Shown here: positions 34,634-46,481 of the stretch, piece after piece | Layout: the number at the start of each line of letters is the position of its first letter | How positions within the stretch are numbered: the first letter of the stretch is position 1 | DNA from: Nymphaea colorata | Lineage: Eukaryota; Streptophyta; Magnoliopsida; Nymphaeales; Nymphaeaceae | Length of the DNA: 64,000 bases | Assembly (NCBI RefSeq): GCF_008831285.2 | Contig: NC_045142.1 | Coordinates: 12,912,716-12,976,715, forward strand | Direction of reading: 5' to 3' | Made by a program: the position numbers and the translations under genes | Notes under the pieces: model-generated | Database searches by the model: none | What the model was told of the DNA's origin: nothing | The model's input: the letters and a program-made list of their open reading frames with translations, nothing else

Positions 34634-37600
34634 CGCCCCTGTTTGGTTGGAGGGAAAGAGAGGGATTGAACAATCAATCATTTGTTTGGTTGATTAGTTA
34701 GAAAAAAGAGAAAGGAAAGAAAATTAAAAAGTTTGTTTGGTTGCAAAGGAAGGAAAAAGAAAGGAAAATGTAGTGTAAATCCAATCCTTCCAAAATTGGA
34801 GGGATTGGGAAGGAAAGGAAGCGTCTCCTCCTTTCTACCCACAATACCTCTTCCACCCACGAGTCTTTCTATCAAAAAGCACAAAAAGGAAGAGCACGAA
34901 CTGTTGAGGCCTCCTCCCCTACGTGAGAAACAGGGGACACCGATTTCCACCCATCGTTTCATTGGCTGGCTTTCTCTCCATAGGCAACCTCTCACCTGAG
35001 ATTGCATAGGAAGGACCCCCATTCAATCGCGGATCCAACAGTCCCGAGCTAGACCGGATTGGTGACTGAAGCCGGCTGAAATTGCTAGAGTTCCGGCCAC
35101 CTCTCCTTCTGTGAGACCTTGTTCCAACACCGTCTGAGAAGCGCTGCTTAGAATTCTAATGCAAACCTGTTGCCATATCATCATTTGTGAAGGGTAGAAG
35201 AGAAAGGAGTTTGGTCACTCTGGTTTCTTCGTGCAACCCCTTGACTGGTTTCACTTGTTCTTGAAACAAGGTGTGTTTTTCTATTTTCTGTTGCTGCATT
35301 TTTCTGTTTTTCATTGTTGCCTACCTCGTCACTGAATACTATGGATTACTCATAGCGCCATATTATTAGATATGGTGAGGAAAACATGGCAACAATGGGC
35401 CTCAGACTTGCTTAACCTTTTGCAAACAAAATTGGATCATGTATCAAACCATTTTACTCATATGCTATTCTTTGTCTTCATTTAACGTGAATGGAATTGC
35501 AACATCATTGTTCTTCACTGTTGTTTTTGATGGACAATGAGATGCATAAACTGGGGAATTCTGGTAGTTTGGCATGTGGAGGAAGAGGCGCTTCAATAGC
35601 AAAGACATTTTCAAAGGCTTTTCCCTAGTCGGCCTTAACAGTAGCCCCTTTCAATGACTCTATGAACAAGCTCCCTAATGCCCTAAATGGATGAAAGCCA
35701 CCAATGTCTGATGTGATTTTGTCTTTCAAACTGACTATGCACATAAAATGTTGATATCATTTATCAAAGTTCAAATGGATAGCAAGCACTACTGCTGCCA
35801 TGTCAAAGCTTAAAAAGTTTTCTCTTGAAGAAATTAAAAGAAGCTTGAATAGATTGGCTTGTCATAAATTTATGTTAACAGAGTATTGGCCAAAATAGTG
35901 ATTGTAGTACCTATAAGAATTTGCATTGGACGTTGTCCTTCTGTTACAGTCTTTCTAATAAATTTTCAGTTGGTCATGACTTCCATCTATTTCTGTAATC
36001 GTTTCAACCAACTTGTTAGTGTGAATCCATTTCATTTAATGACACAGATCCTGAAGAGACTGATACAGTGAAAGACAAGCAAAAATGGAGAACTTTCATT
36101 CAAAGGACAAGGACTCATCCCCCAACACAAGTTTGCAGAAAATATTTCTCTAAAAATGTAGTGGAAAGCAGATCTAACATAGTTAGCAAACAGGTCAATC
36201 TTGAAAATCAATGAAATTGTAAATTGCATAATTTTATTTCTAGCAGACTTGAACCTCCTTTGCTGAAAGCAGTTGTAGGTGTTGCAGTAGTCCTTTCCAC
36301 GTAGATAGATCACGTGCTACTGCTTCACTTGGAGATTCTTTGAAACCAATGAAATTGCTAACTGTAGAATATTTTCATTCTCAAATAACATGAGCTCTTA
36401 CATTGAGAGAAACTTTAGGCATTGCTTCAGTCGTTTCCTCATAGATAGATCATCTGCCACTGCCTCACAAAGTGATGGTGCTTTGAAGTTGTGAGTCTCA
36501 TCAGATTGAGATGTCATTGTCTCCATCAACCAAGTAGATCTAAGACAACTATCAAATTCTCAAACATCTTCTACTGTTATTTGATAATCTATATGACTTT
36601 CCTAAACTTGTTTTACTTTGCATGTAGCTAATAACAATGAAGAAGAATCAAATATATACAGATGGAGGAAAGACTGATAAGATACAATGGAGCCAATCTA
36701 TGGATGATGTGCTCATTGATGCATTACTACTTCAACAAATAATAGGTAATAGAGTGAATGACATTTTTACTATAACTGCGTATGATAATGTTGTGACAAA
36801 ACTAAACAATCAGTTGGATAAAATGCTCACCAAAGATCATATAAAAAATCGAATGAATACATTGAAGTCTAACTTCAGTAGCTTTTATGACATCTTTAAA
36901 AGTGGTATGAGTGGATTTAGCATTGATTCAATGATAAATATGTGGACTGTTGAACCCGAAGTATGGAAGCAACTAATATAGGCACCTAATTTTAATTTTA
37001 GCAATTTAATTATTTTTTATAATCAAAATTTTATGTTAAATATGAGTTTCTTTGCCGTTGTTATCTTTTTTTGTGTGTTTTTTATAGGCAAATCCAATGG
37101 CAAAAGAGTTGGATGATGACACCCGTTTCAAACTATGAGAAGTTAGTAAATTTATTTGGTAATGATAGAGCAATAGGGGAAGGATTGATGATAGCGAAAG
37201 AAAAGCACAATCGAATGACTTCAGCATGTGAGAGTACTGGCGATACAATCCAGTTTATTGATGAAATAGTTTCTCAAATTCAAGCAGTATTTGAACCATT
37301 TATCAACCTAGGAGACGAGTATGAAGTCCACATTGAGCCCAACACAGGTTCAATGTCAAAGCGTAAAAGGAAGAGAAGTGCAAATGAAGATGATTTAAAA
37401 GAGATTGAAATAATGAAAAATGTCTTTGAGAGAGTTGCTAATGCAATTGAAAAAAATAATGTGGTACCAGAGCCAAACATTTAAATAAATATTTTAAGGA
37501 TGACATATTTCCAGCATTTGAAGTCATTAGTTTTGAAGAAGAGTTACAAACCAAAGCATATCTCTATCTTAATGATGATGAAAAAAGGATGAAAACATTT

Positions 37601-38600
37601 TTTGCTTGTCTTTTTTTGAAGCGAAATAATGTTTTACTTAGGATGCTTAGTAGAGCTGGAGTTGTCTAAGACATAAATGTTATTTTTTATTTTGCTATAT
37701 GATTTCTTTTTGTCTTTAGACAATTATTATGTTTTCCAACATTTTGTTTCATTGATTTAAATTTTTGTTAAATTTATTACTATAGAATGAAATGTCGAGT
37801 GTAAGTGTGGTTCCTCTTTTATTGAGTGCCCATATAGTGATTGTTTTTTTATGGTTAATATTAATTTTTGATGTTTTCAATCTCTCTCTCTTTCTGGTCT
37901 CCAATTCGACTGGAGGACATGTTTTAACAACATTGACATCTTGGTGCCATCTCATGAAAACTGAACCAAACGAGAGATTGAAGAGTTTCTTCCAAGTTAC
38001 ATTCATTACCTGGTGAATTTGCTTTTCTGCACACATTTTCGTTGTCTTTCGAGTCTGTTTCTGTCCTTGAATCGTAAGGTTCGACATTCTTGCTGCATCT
38101 ACATTAATTGCATTTTTTATACAAAAACTGTACCAAATCAAGGTCATGAGTTCCGATCAAAACGAACCCCTTTTGACCAAAGCTGACTAAAGCTCGATGA
38201 ATTCGAGCTTAGTATGAGTCTAGTTGGGTCAGGCCCAACCCGTTAACACTCTCTCAAGGGTATGGAGCATGGACTCTCCGTTGAACACAAGACAAAGCTC
38301 TACTAGAATGGAAACCTCTCAATTTTTTAAACATTTTGAATGTTAGAGGTATTATTGTAAAATATTATAAATTCTATGGTTTCCTTTCTTTTATGCAGTC
38401 CAAATAAACATGATTTTAACCTTTTTCATTTCTGTCCAACAAACTTTATAATCACCTATTTTCTTTTATTTCCTTTTCATTCCATTAATTTCTCATTCTC
38501 TTTCCCTCCCTTTCCTTTCGTTTCCTTTCCATCCCTCCGTTTCCTTCCTTTCCTTTCCATCCCTCCCTTTCCTTCCCTTTCCCTCCATCCAAACAAAGCG
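34634..38600 (+). mobile_element. PIF/Harbinger-type DNA transposon, transposase missing
   Basis: 3967 bp inserted in the Copia-4 right LTR with target duplication TTA (34631-34633 and 38601-38603). Inverted ends read CGCCCCTGTTTGGTTGGAGG and, from the right, CGCTTTGTTTGGATGGAGGG. Both continue into purine-rich GGAAAGGAAGGAAAA-like subterminal DNA. TTA duplications and the TGTTTGG ends are typical of PIF/Harbinger. The only coding trace is the Myb/SANT-like ORF1 at 36637-37669. No DDE transposase was found in 34700-36600 or 37700-38500. An internal direct repeat with ATAGATAGATCA.(G/C)TGC.ACTGC.TCAC lies near 36300 and 36450. Confidence 0.85.
36637..37669 (+). pseudogene. Harbinger ORF1: Myb/SANT-like DNA-binding protein, broken
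   Basis: This is the accessory DNA-binding protein that works with a Harbinger transposase. 36637-36981 encodes a Myb/SANT-like (Myb_DNA-bind_3) domain: WSQSMDDVLIDALL, then a middle part ending VVTKLNNQLD, then HIKNRMNTLKSNF, then MINMWTVEPEVWKQL. After an intron-like gap ending TTTTTATAG the text resumes at 37088 (ANPMAKELDDD), changes frame near 37130, and continues YEKLVNLFGNDRAIGEG and later a basic KRKRKR segment to 37484. A C-terminal block in another frame (37499-37669) reads KAYLYLNDDEKRMKTFFACL and ends at TAA. Two shifts make it a pseudogene, although the text is well preserved. Confidence 0.82.
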
Positions 38601-38655
38601 TTAGCGCCTATTTCTGTTGTATGCTTCATTAGTGACTGTTGCAGTCATGTTTTCA
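38601..38655 (+). repeat. Copia-4 right LTR, last part
   Basis: Aligns with 29356-29411 of the left LTR (GCCTATTTCT.TTGTATGCTT and so on) and ends TTTTCA. It resumes exactly after the second TTA copy of the Harbinger insertion, which fixes both element boundaries. Confidence 0.87.
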
Positions 38656-39740
38656 GTGCCATGACGCAGAGCATGGAGTGAATGAGGGCCATGTTTAGAG
38701 GAGCAAGATGGGTGTTTGAGAAACCAATTAAGGTACATTAAGGAGGTTAGTCTCAAATGACATGAAAGTTGGGAAATTTAATGGGATTCAAATGAACGTT
38801 TTGTGACTCGAAATAGTTTTTGAAAATCACATATACTTCTATCAAATACAGCGAGGTTTAATAGAAACTCTTTTAAAATTAAAAAATTGTTGACATTCAG
38901 ATGAACTTGAGATAATATTGAATTTGACACGAAAGGCAATGCAATTCAAGTAAAATTATTTTGAGATTGACTTGAAATCATTAGAGACTTAACAAAATTA
39001 AAAACTGTCCTAAAATTAAAGCAAACCTATACAGAATGTTCTTGAATTTGTTTTGAAAATTGAGATAAGTTCAACGCAATAAAATCCAAGGAAATCTATA
39101 TTAAACTAAATGAAAATATCTTGGATTCCGGAACAACGTGTCCAATTGTTGATCATTATATCCAATTGAAAATCATTACGGCAAAAATAGTTGAAAACTT
39201 CCTTGATTTTCTGGAGTGACAGAAGAATGCACGACAATTGTATGAAACATTGTAAGAAAATGTATTTTGGAAAACAATTGGAAAATGGTCTAAAACAATT
39301 GAGAAATAACCAAGAAAAATAATTGACACTAACTTTAAATAAGGAAAAGTTGACAAAAAAATATGTGCAAAAAGAAAATTTAAAGCACGCACACAATGGG
39401 TAACATGAGAAGAGATCATATTTCGTGAGCCTTACAAATAATATCATAAACATGTTGGAGAGGAAATTTGCAACATGGTCCTCTGAATCGGAACGTACCC
39501 GATCCGTTCCCACTCCAACCCGGACTGCGGGCGCGGGATCATAATGACGATGCATCTTCCATTTCCCCGTACCAAGGCAGCAGCAGCCGCCGGCCGGAGG
39601 ACCGCTGTTCATAATTTGCTGGAACGCGTCTCGGATGGGATGAGCGAGTGAGCAAAATTAAATCAACTTCGGGAGCGCGTACTTTCCATGATATTTTCTC
39701 CCTGATTTCGCAGTTCTGTTCAGTTCATTTCACAAGGCAG
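38656..39740. other. Intergenic region and probable NAA25 promoter
   Basis: AT-rich without recognised genes to about 39450. From about 39470 to 39650 the composition turns GC-rich (CCGATCCGTTCCCACTCC, GCAGCAGCAGCCGCC), as expected for promoter-proximal and 5' UTR sequence of the gene beginning at 39741. The frame upstream of that ATG is open back to a GTG at 39648, but no upstream in-frame ATG exists. Confidence 0.5.
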
Positions 39741-40723
39741 ATGATGGCGTCCAAGGTGGGCTACGCTGGAGGGATACCAGAGCGGCGCGTCAGGCCAATC
39801 TGGGACGCCGTCGACTCTCGGCAGTACAAGAACGCCCTTAAACTAGCCACCGCGTTGCTGACCAAGTACCCCAACTCCCCCTACGCACTCGTAAGTTGCT
39901 CTTCTCCTCCTCCGCTCTCCTGCGTCGTATTTTGTTCCAGGGCTCATAGAAGGATTCCATCATTCTTGATCGCATGTAGCTTTTTCTGAAGTCACGGTTC
40001 TCTTCAAACATTTGCTCATGGTGTCTATTCGTTTCGTGAAGGCTATGAGGGGACAGGGTTTGCTTAACCAGTTCTTAATGCGGTTGGAATTGTTTCGAGT
40101 TAACTCAAGTTCCATCCCCAATATTTCATCTTTCCCGTTGGATGGAACTTATTATCGTCCTTGTCCTCGCTATTTTTTTTAATTGCGTTTATGCCTGTTT
40201 TAGTTTTTGTGCTTAATTCCTAAGAAAGGATGCTTCCTCTTTTTCATAGATTAGACGACCTATAGCGACAACACAAAGTGGATGCGAGCATTCTCCGGGG
40301 TCGAGAACATTCACATTTGTTCTTTTCGCTGGGTCTAGGTAGAATGAGTAGTGTTCATGATACCGTATGGAAGGAATCGGCGGGGACCATGCTTCAGGAT
40401 CGTTTGAGAGGAGGAAAAAATGACAGCTCACTTTTGAGAAGATAGGAGACCAGCGAGGAAGTTTATAGTGCCTTTAGACATGTAATCCAACGTGCCTTCT
40501 CATGGCCGCCTTGTGTCCATCTTGGAGTTCCCAAAGTCTGGAGACGCATGTTGATTTCCTGAATGCGAAGATTTTTAACTTGATTCTCCTATTCTTTTTG
40601 GATAGCCTAAATCTCATTATTTTCTACTAGTCCATTTGAAGGCAACTATGTCACAAGGATGCAGCAAACTGGCTGCCGCACCTCCTTCAATTGAAATGCA
40701 TTGGCTGCCGCAACTTCTTCAAT

Positions 40724-40796
<73 letters not shown>

Positions 40797-43700
40797 TATG
40801 AGCATTGATGCCTAGTATGAGGAGCCATCCTATCAATATGATTGAATGACTCACACATGAACACATATATAGGTTACGACCAACTCAACAATGTAATTAT
40901 CATTGATTTTTCTAAAAACCTACTTTAGATAGTGATTTTCTGAGTCATCTGATCATACTGATCAAACGGCTGGTGGTGGAGCACATTCAATTGTTATATA
41001 TATGTATATTAAGTTCATAAAACATGCAGATTCAATAAATATAAGAACTATATGAAACAATTATGAACTGCTTAATAATCAACTTGCCTGTATGGCTTAC
41101 AGGTGTCATGTGCAAAATTACTTTTCAAAGTTAAACTGCTAATTGTCGTCCACCTTCTTGAAAAAATAACTTCATATTTGATGTCTTGTGAACCATCAAT
41201 CATATTAATTGAACGACTCACTGACAATGTCCATAGTTTTTATGTTTATCTAGTCCATGAATTTCATGAACCCTACATAAATACATACACAGACAGATCA
41301 TTGTGATATTGTTCTTGAATGGCAAAATTTGAGGGCATGAATTGGGAATTTACTATTTTTGGAACATATCAGGAACTAAAAAAGAAGAAAAGAAAAGTAT
41401 GAAAATGTGATTTTTTTTTTCAATTTTTTCTAATTTTGTTACAAAAAATTGGTAAAAATTCAGAATGATTACTAAAATGTTAAGGGAAACCTAAAAATGT
41501 AAAATATGTTCATAAGCATGTTTTTTGTAAGACATAAACAATGCAATATTTTCAGTTTGGCCTATCATAGTTTTTTCATGTTTTTTCGTTTTCCATATCT
41601 TCCCATTTTAATGGGACATTTTTGGAAAAAATGGCATATATGTATATTATGTATCATAGTATGTATCCCATATATTTGTCAGAAAAGTAGTTTTCTAGGG
41701 AAAATCTTGAGAATTCAAAAAGTTTAAAAATAAGTAACAATTATAAACATTACAATATTAGATTTCCTTACTAGTTTTCCTATGGATTGCAAGTAACATC
41801 TTACCTTCTAATCTTTGACCAATAAACCTTTCCACTACACTTAAGAAGACTGAGCTTGAGCAATCTTTCTCACTACATGGGTCAAAAATTGTTAGAAAAC
41901 TAAGCCCGTGACAACTAACAAGGGTGTACTTAATTGTGAAGATCTAATCTCCGAATCTTGACTTCTAGAAGTGCATCACTTCTTTGTGTACATCATTCCT
42001 CATTGACTTCTAGCTCTTGAACATTCAATGAGCAGAGAGAGACACATATTTGTTACGGTGTCATATATGATAGAAATTATGATCGACCCCATACATGTAT
42101 GTAATGTGTGCATATTGTTAGGGCATTGCCTAGGCATGGACTAGTCGCCAGTCCACATCCCACGCATAAGTCCACCACCACTTATGTGTGGGGTGTGGGT
42201 TTGGCGCCTACACGTGCTTAGGCTGGACTAGGCGTGCTGACACCTAGTCCATTTGGAAGCTTGGGTGACTTTAGCCTGAACTTGGCTTGTTTTGCTTCCC
42301 ATGACCTGTTATCCCTTGAGTTTAGCTTAATTTTATTGCAGGGAGTCTGATTTGACCCAGTGGTTGCAAAGTTTATGTTGAAAACAAAGAATGTTTTGCT
42401 ATACGTATCTTAGAAAATTACAATATGTGCATAAATTAGATTGCTTGCAAGGTCTATTTTTACCTGAATTGGTTGAACTAGGACTGTAGGTGTGATTTGA
42501 ATTCATGCACTAGATAGCTTGAGTCAGAGTCGTGTAAGCGTCTTTTACAATTTTTCAAATTTGTTCATATTCAGTTACCATCTACCATAGGTCCAGTTTA
42601 GAGAGCACAAATTTCAAAGGAGGTATTATTTTGGTTATTTTCTGTTTCATGTATATTGTTTAGAGGTCAGTTTCATTTCTGCAATGAGAAGTCTATCATC
42701 TGGTTTAAATTCAATGCACTAAACATTTTATTTTGCTGTTTTATAAGTTGATTTTGACTAACCCTAACTTGCTAGCATGCTAACTTAACACATAAACATA
42801 AAGCTAACATTTTAGAGTTAAAAATAAGGAAACAAAATTACAACAATTTTTGGATGCCTTTTTAGGCTACGCGCCAGGCGTGTAGCCGCCTTGACAACTA
42901 AGCATGTGATTGTTATGAATATTGTTCTTGGGTTTAAGGTTTTTGTCAAGTATTCACTAAAAAGATTGTTGTTATTGGGAGAATCTTGATAATTCAATAT
43001 ATATATATATATATATATATAAAAGGTAGGAAGTTGTGAGTTTTCTATTAATGTTCTTACAGAAACATTGTTGAATATCCTTAGTTGTTAAAATGTTAAA
43101 AGAAACAAAAGTTAGATTTCTATAAAAACTACGCTTGCTAACTTTGTGTTACTATTCACTATATCCCTGCCATGCCACACCCAGGTTTTCTTTTAAAAAA
43201 GGCTCACCCACACTCGCTGACAGGCGATGGGATGAGCATCCTCGTCCTTGTCCAGTGTGTGCTCTCTTACTAGAATTGGCATCATACATGTATTGCATGG
43301 GTTGTATTGCCAGACATATGATACTAACTTACAATTACTAGAACAATTGGGATATGGTTCAACCAACTTGAATATAATGACCAATAAGTCCTAGTCTAAC
43401 AGATCCCAGCACACCCCATAGTTGCACTTTGTTTATATCCTTCAAAGACACCTAGTTTTATGAGATGTGAGTGTAAAATATTCTGAAAGGTTTCTAGAAA
43501 TATTGGTATAAGATGTGAGTGTAAAATATTCTGAAAGGTTTCTAGAAATATTGGTATAAGACTATTATTCTCAAGGCCTGCTCATATTTGGGATGCCAAA
43601 TCTAATGCTCTTAGAGAGTGTTTATTACCTGTGGAATAAAATGATTGAAAATGTTTGTGTTGGGACCTTCAGGCACATGCAGATAAGGAACACCTTTTTG

Positions 43701-46435
43701 ATATTGAGGAACGATTGTTGGTGTTCCTCAGCATTCCATGGTTTATCATATGTGTGGAATAGGACATGTTACATTACATGCAACACATTCCTCAACTCAG
43801 ACATGCTTTACACTATATATGTCCTTGTCTATTGAATGCCAACTATGAGTATTGAACATGACTTCGATGTCAATTGTGATGGTCCAATCCAAAATTGACC
43901 CATGTTGCTAGTCTCACGAATATCCATGAACCTGTAACCGAGCTTTGTTGGCAAACGATGGCACTAGGTTGTGTTGAACATGGGTATATGTCACCTTTAA
44001 TATTTTTCATAGATATAAAGTATAAACCATTATGGAGTTCTCCCCACAGGTGGATATCACAATAGTCATCATGTTACCATCTCCTTTGCCAATTAGGACA
44101 TTGTAGTGGAGCTTGCTGCTGCTGATCTTTTAAAGGGTGTTTTGATTCCACAGAGTGGGAGAACCGAGTCTCTTGTTTGAGCACCTTTCAGTATTGTGCC
44201 AGAATACCTTGAGCTGTCCTTCAATGCTGTTTGCATGAAATCTTGGGTTCCACCTTTCGACAGAATGCTGTTTTGCATTATCAAAAATTCTCTTCATGGT
44301 CCATAAGCATGGGATGCCATGTTCTGCGGTGTCAAATACGGTATTTGAAATACCCTCTCATGGTTGATACGTTTCTAGTATTTCCCATCATGGAAGGCTT
44401 GAATTATTAAAGGAGAAAATTAAACATATGTTTTCAATGACGGTGTGTGTCCTTGCTATTGTGTATGCTGGAAAATGGTGGTCTGAGGACAATCTCTTTT
44501 CAGCTATAAAGCCTTTTATTTGATGCTATAGCATTTACATTTCTCCAATTTCCTGGTAACTATATATATATATATATATTATATGTTTCCTAGCAACACA
44601 TAAGTATATGTATTATATCAATATGTGTGTGTAGGTGCGTTTGTTTCTCTGTGTGTGTGGATCTACTGGTCATATTATGTGTCCTAAACTTCTTGTCTTA
44701 TTCTAGGCACTAAAGGCTCTCATTGTCGAGAGGATGGGTAAAACGGATGAAGCATTATCTCTGTGCCGTAATGCAAAAGACCTGTTATACAAAGATGAGT
44801 CTGCTCATATTGATGATTTGACCTTAAGCACCTTGCAGATTGTTCTTCAACGGCTGGACCAGTGTATGTTGGATCAACCATTTACTTCGATTATTTCTTA
44901 TTCCAAAAATTATTATGTTGTAAGACATCAAGTAACTGTTGAGATATCTTAAGCAGTAGATTTGGCAACATCTTGCTATGAGTATGCCTGTCAGAAATAT
45001 GCAAACAATCTGGAGTTGCTGATGGGCCTTTTCAAATGTCATGTTCGTGAACATTCATATGTGAAGCAGCAACAGGTCTATATTGCTTCAAAATGTTCCC
45101 AATTTCTTTAGATTTACAGAAATGGATGTTGCTGTGCTGCTTTACTTATGACTGTTTCTTTTTTTGTGCTTTTACCATTTATCCTTTTACTGATATTGCA
45201 GACAGCAATGAAAATGTATAAACTTGTTGGTGAAGAAAGATTTTTGCTTTGGGTGGTCTGCAGCATTCAGTTGCAGGTATGTCATTCATTCGTCATGTGC
45301 TTCAAAATTTCCCTTTCCAATTTATTCACATATTATTTGTAAGAATAGACATATGCTGAATAAACCAGTGTCACAGATATCGTTCTCGGGTTTTTAGCGG
45401 CAACATTTTTTTCGAGTTTTTAACGGGAAAGTTTTTTTTGGGGGAAAATCTGGGAAAAACTCTGAAAATAAAAAAAATAAAAAAAATAGGTATAAATGAA
45501 ATAAATGAGAAACTAATAGGAAAACATAAATAAAAGTAGATAAAAGGAATATTTTAATGATAATAAAATGATGAAAATAATGTAGTTTCCATGATAATAT
45601 TAATGCAAAATAGAAAAATGAAAAAATTGGGAAAAAACTGCGATAATAACACAATAAATATTTTTCCTGTTTTTTTTCAAAATATGTGATATTTTCCCTT
45701 TTTTTGTTTTTCTTATTTTTGACGTTAATATCGCAATATCCTAAAAAATATTGCGATATCTGTGACCTGGAATAAACTATATATGTAGGGTCCATGGGAT
45801 ATGTGGATTGAGTAAATATGGATCATGCACTGGTTTACAAATCAGTGCATGATCAGCTTCATTGATAGTTCATAAGGGTTTGTGGAGTGTGTGGGGTTGA
45901 GTAAGTATGGGTCATGGACTGATTGATGAATCATAAGATCAACTTGGTTTATAGTGCATGAGGTGCTATTTGCAAAATTACTTTTTTGAAAAAAGTATCT
46001 TTACGTGTGGTGCATTGTGAACCATCAACTAAGTTGATTACACAATGCGTGATCAGTTTACATGGCCCATATTTACTCAGTTTACATACTTTCAATAGAT
46101 TCCCTGTATCTCTCTCTTTCAACTCTTTAGTCTTTATATATGCATATATGTATGTATGCGTGCATGTACATAGGTCAATATGTTATGGCATTTCAATCCC
46201 GCTGCAACCTTTGTTTTCAAACCCAAATCTATAGATGGATTACATGCCTAAAGATATGAGATTCAAAAAAAGAAAAGGAAAAAAAATTTTCAATCTATAG
46301 ATCAGATCTTATGAGGGTTTAAAAATTAACAGTCTTATATTTGTCATCTCATAAAAACTGATTTGACACATTGATCTTTTTTTTATTCCTACATCTTTAG
46401 ACATTTTGAGTCCATTTGTGCAGTTAGATTTATTA

Positions 46436-46481
<46 letters not shown>

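Larger units (their letters stand above)
29097..38655 (+). mobile_element. Copia-4: decayed Ty1/Copia element with nested TRIM and Harbinger
   Basis: The left LTR is 29097-29411 with PBS at 29412. The right LTR starts at 34347, is broken at 34634 by a Harbinger element and resumes at 38601-38655. Removing the Harbinger (3967 bp) and the TRIM (442 bp) leaves about 5.15 kb, normal for Copia. The coding region is full of stops and shifts. No matching 5-bp target duplication flanks it: the left side is another copy of its own internal end. It is older than either insert. Confidence 0.88.
39891..44706 (+). other. NAA25 intron 1 (4.8 kb)
   Basis: Starts GTAAGT and ends TTCTAG. Contains a possible plastid-derived segment (40220-40545), a direct repeat of GGCTGCCGCA.CT.CTTCAA (40663 and 40703), a long TA run (40726-40791), a 48-bp perfect duplication (43463-43560) and a GGCGCCTA/TAGGCG-rich patch at 42110-42260 with a related piece near 42860-42895 that may be the ends of a worn MITE. 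No other gene was recognised. Confidence 0.6.

Noticed and set aside
34678-35022. Open frames on both strands at the left end of the Harbinger element
   Set aside because: Produced by the purine-rich subterminal DNA. Neither strand shows a transposase motif.
39106-39612. 168-codon minus-strand frame upstream of NAA25
   Set aside because: Phenylalanine/cysteine-rich with no motif. It overlaps the probable promoter and looks like chance openness in AT-rich DNA.
43135-43384. Small open frames in NAA25 intron 1
   Set aside because: No conservation motif, and within an intron bounded by confirmed exons.
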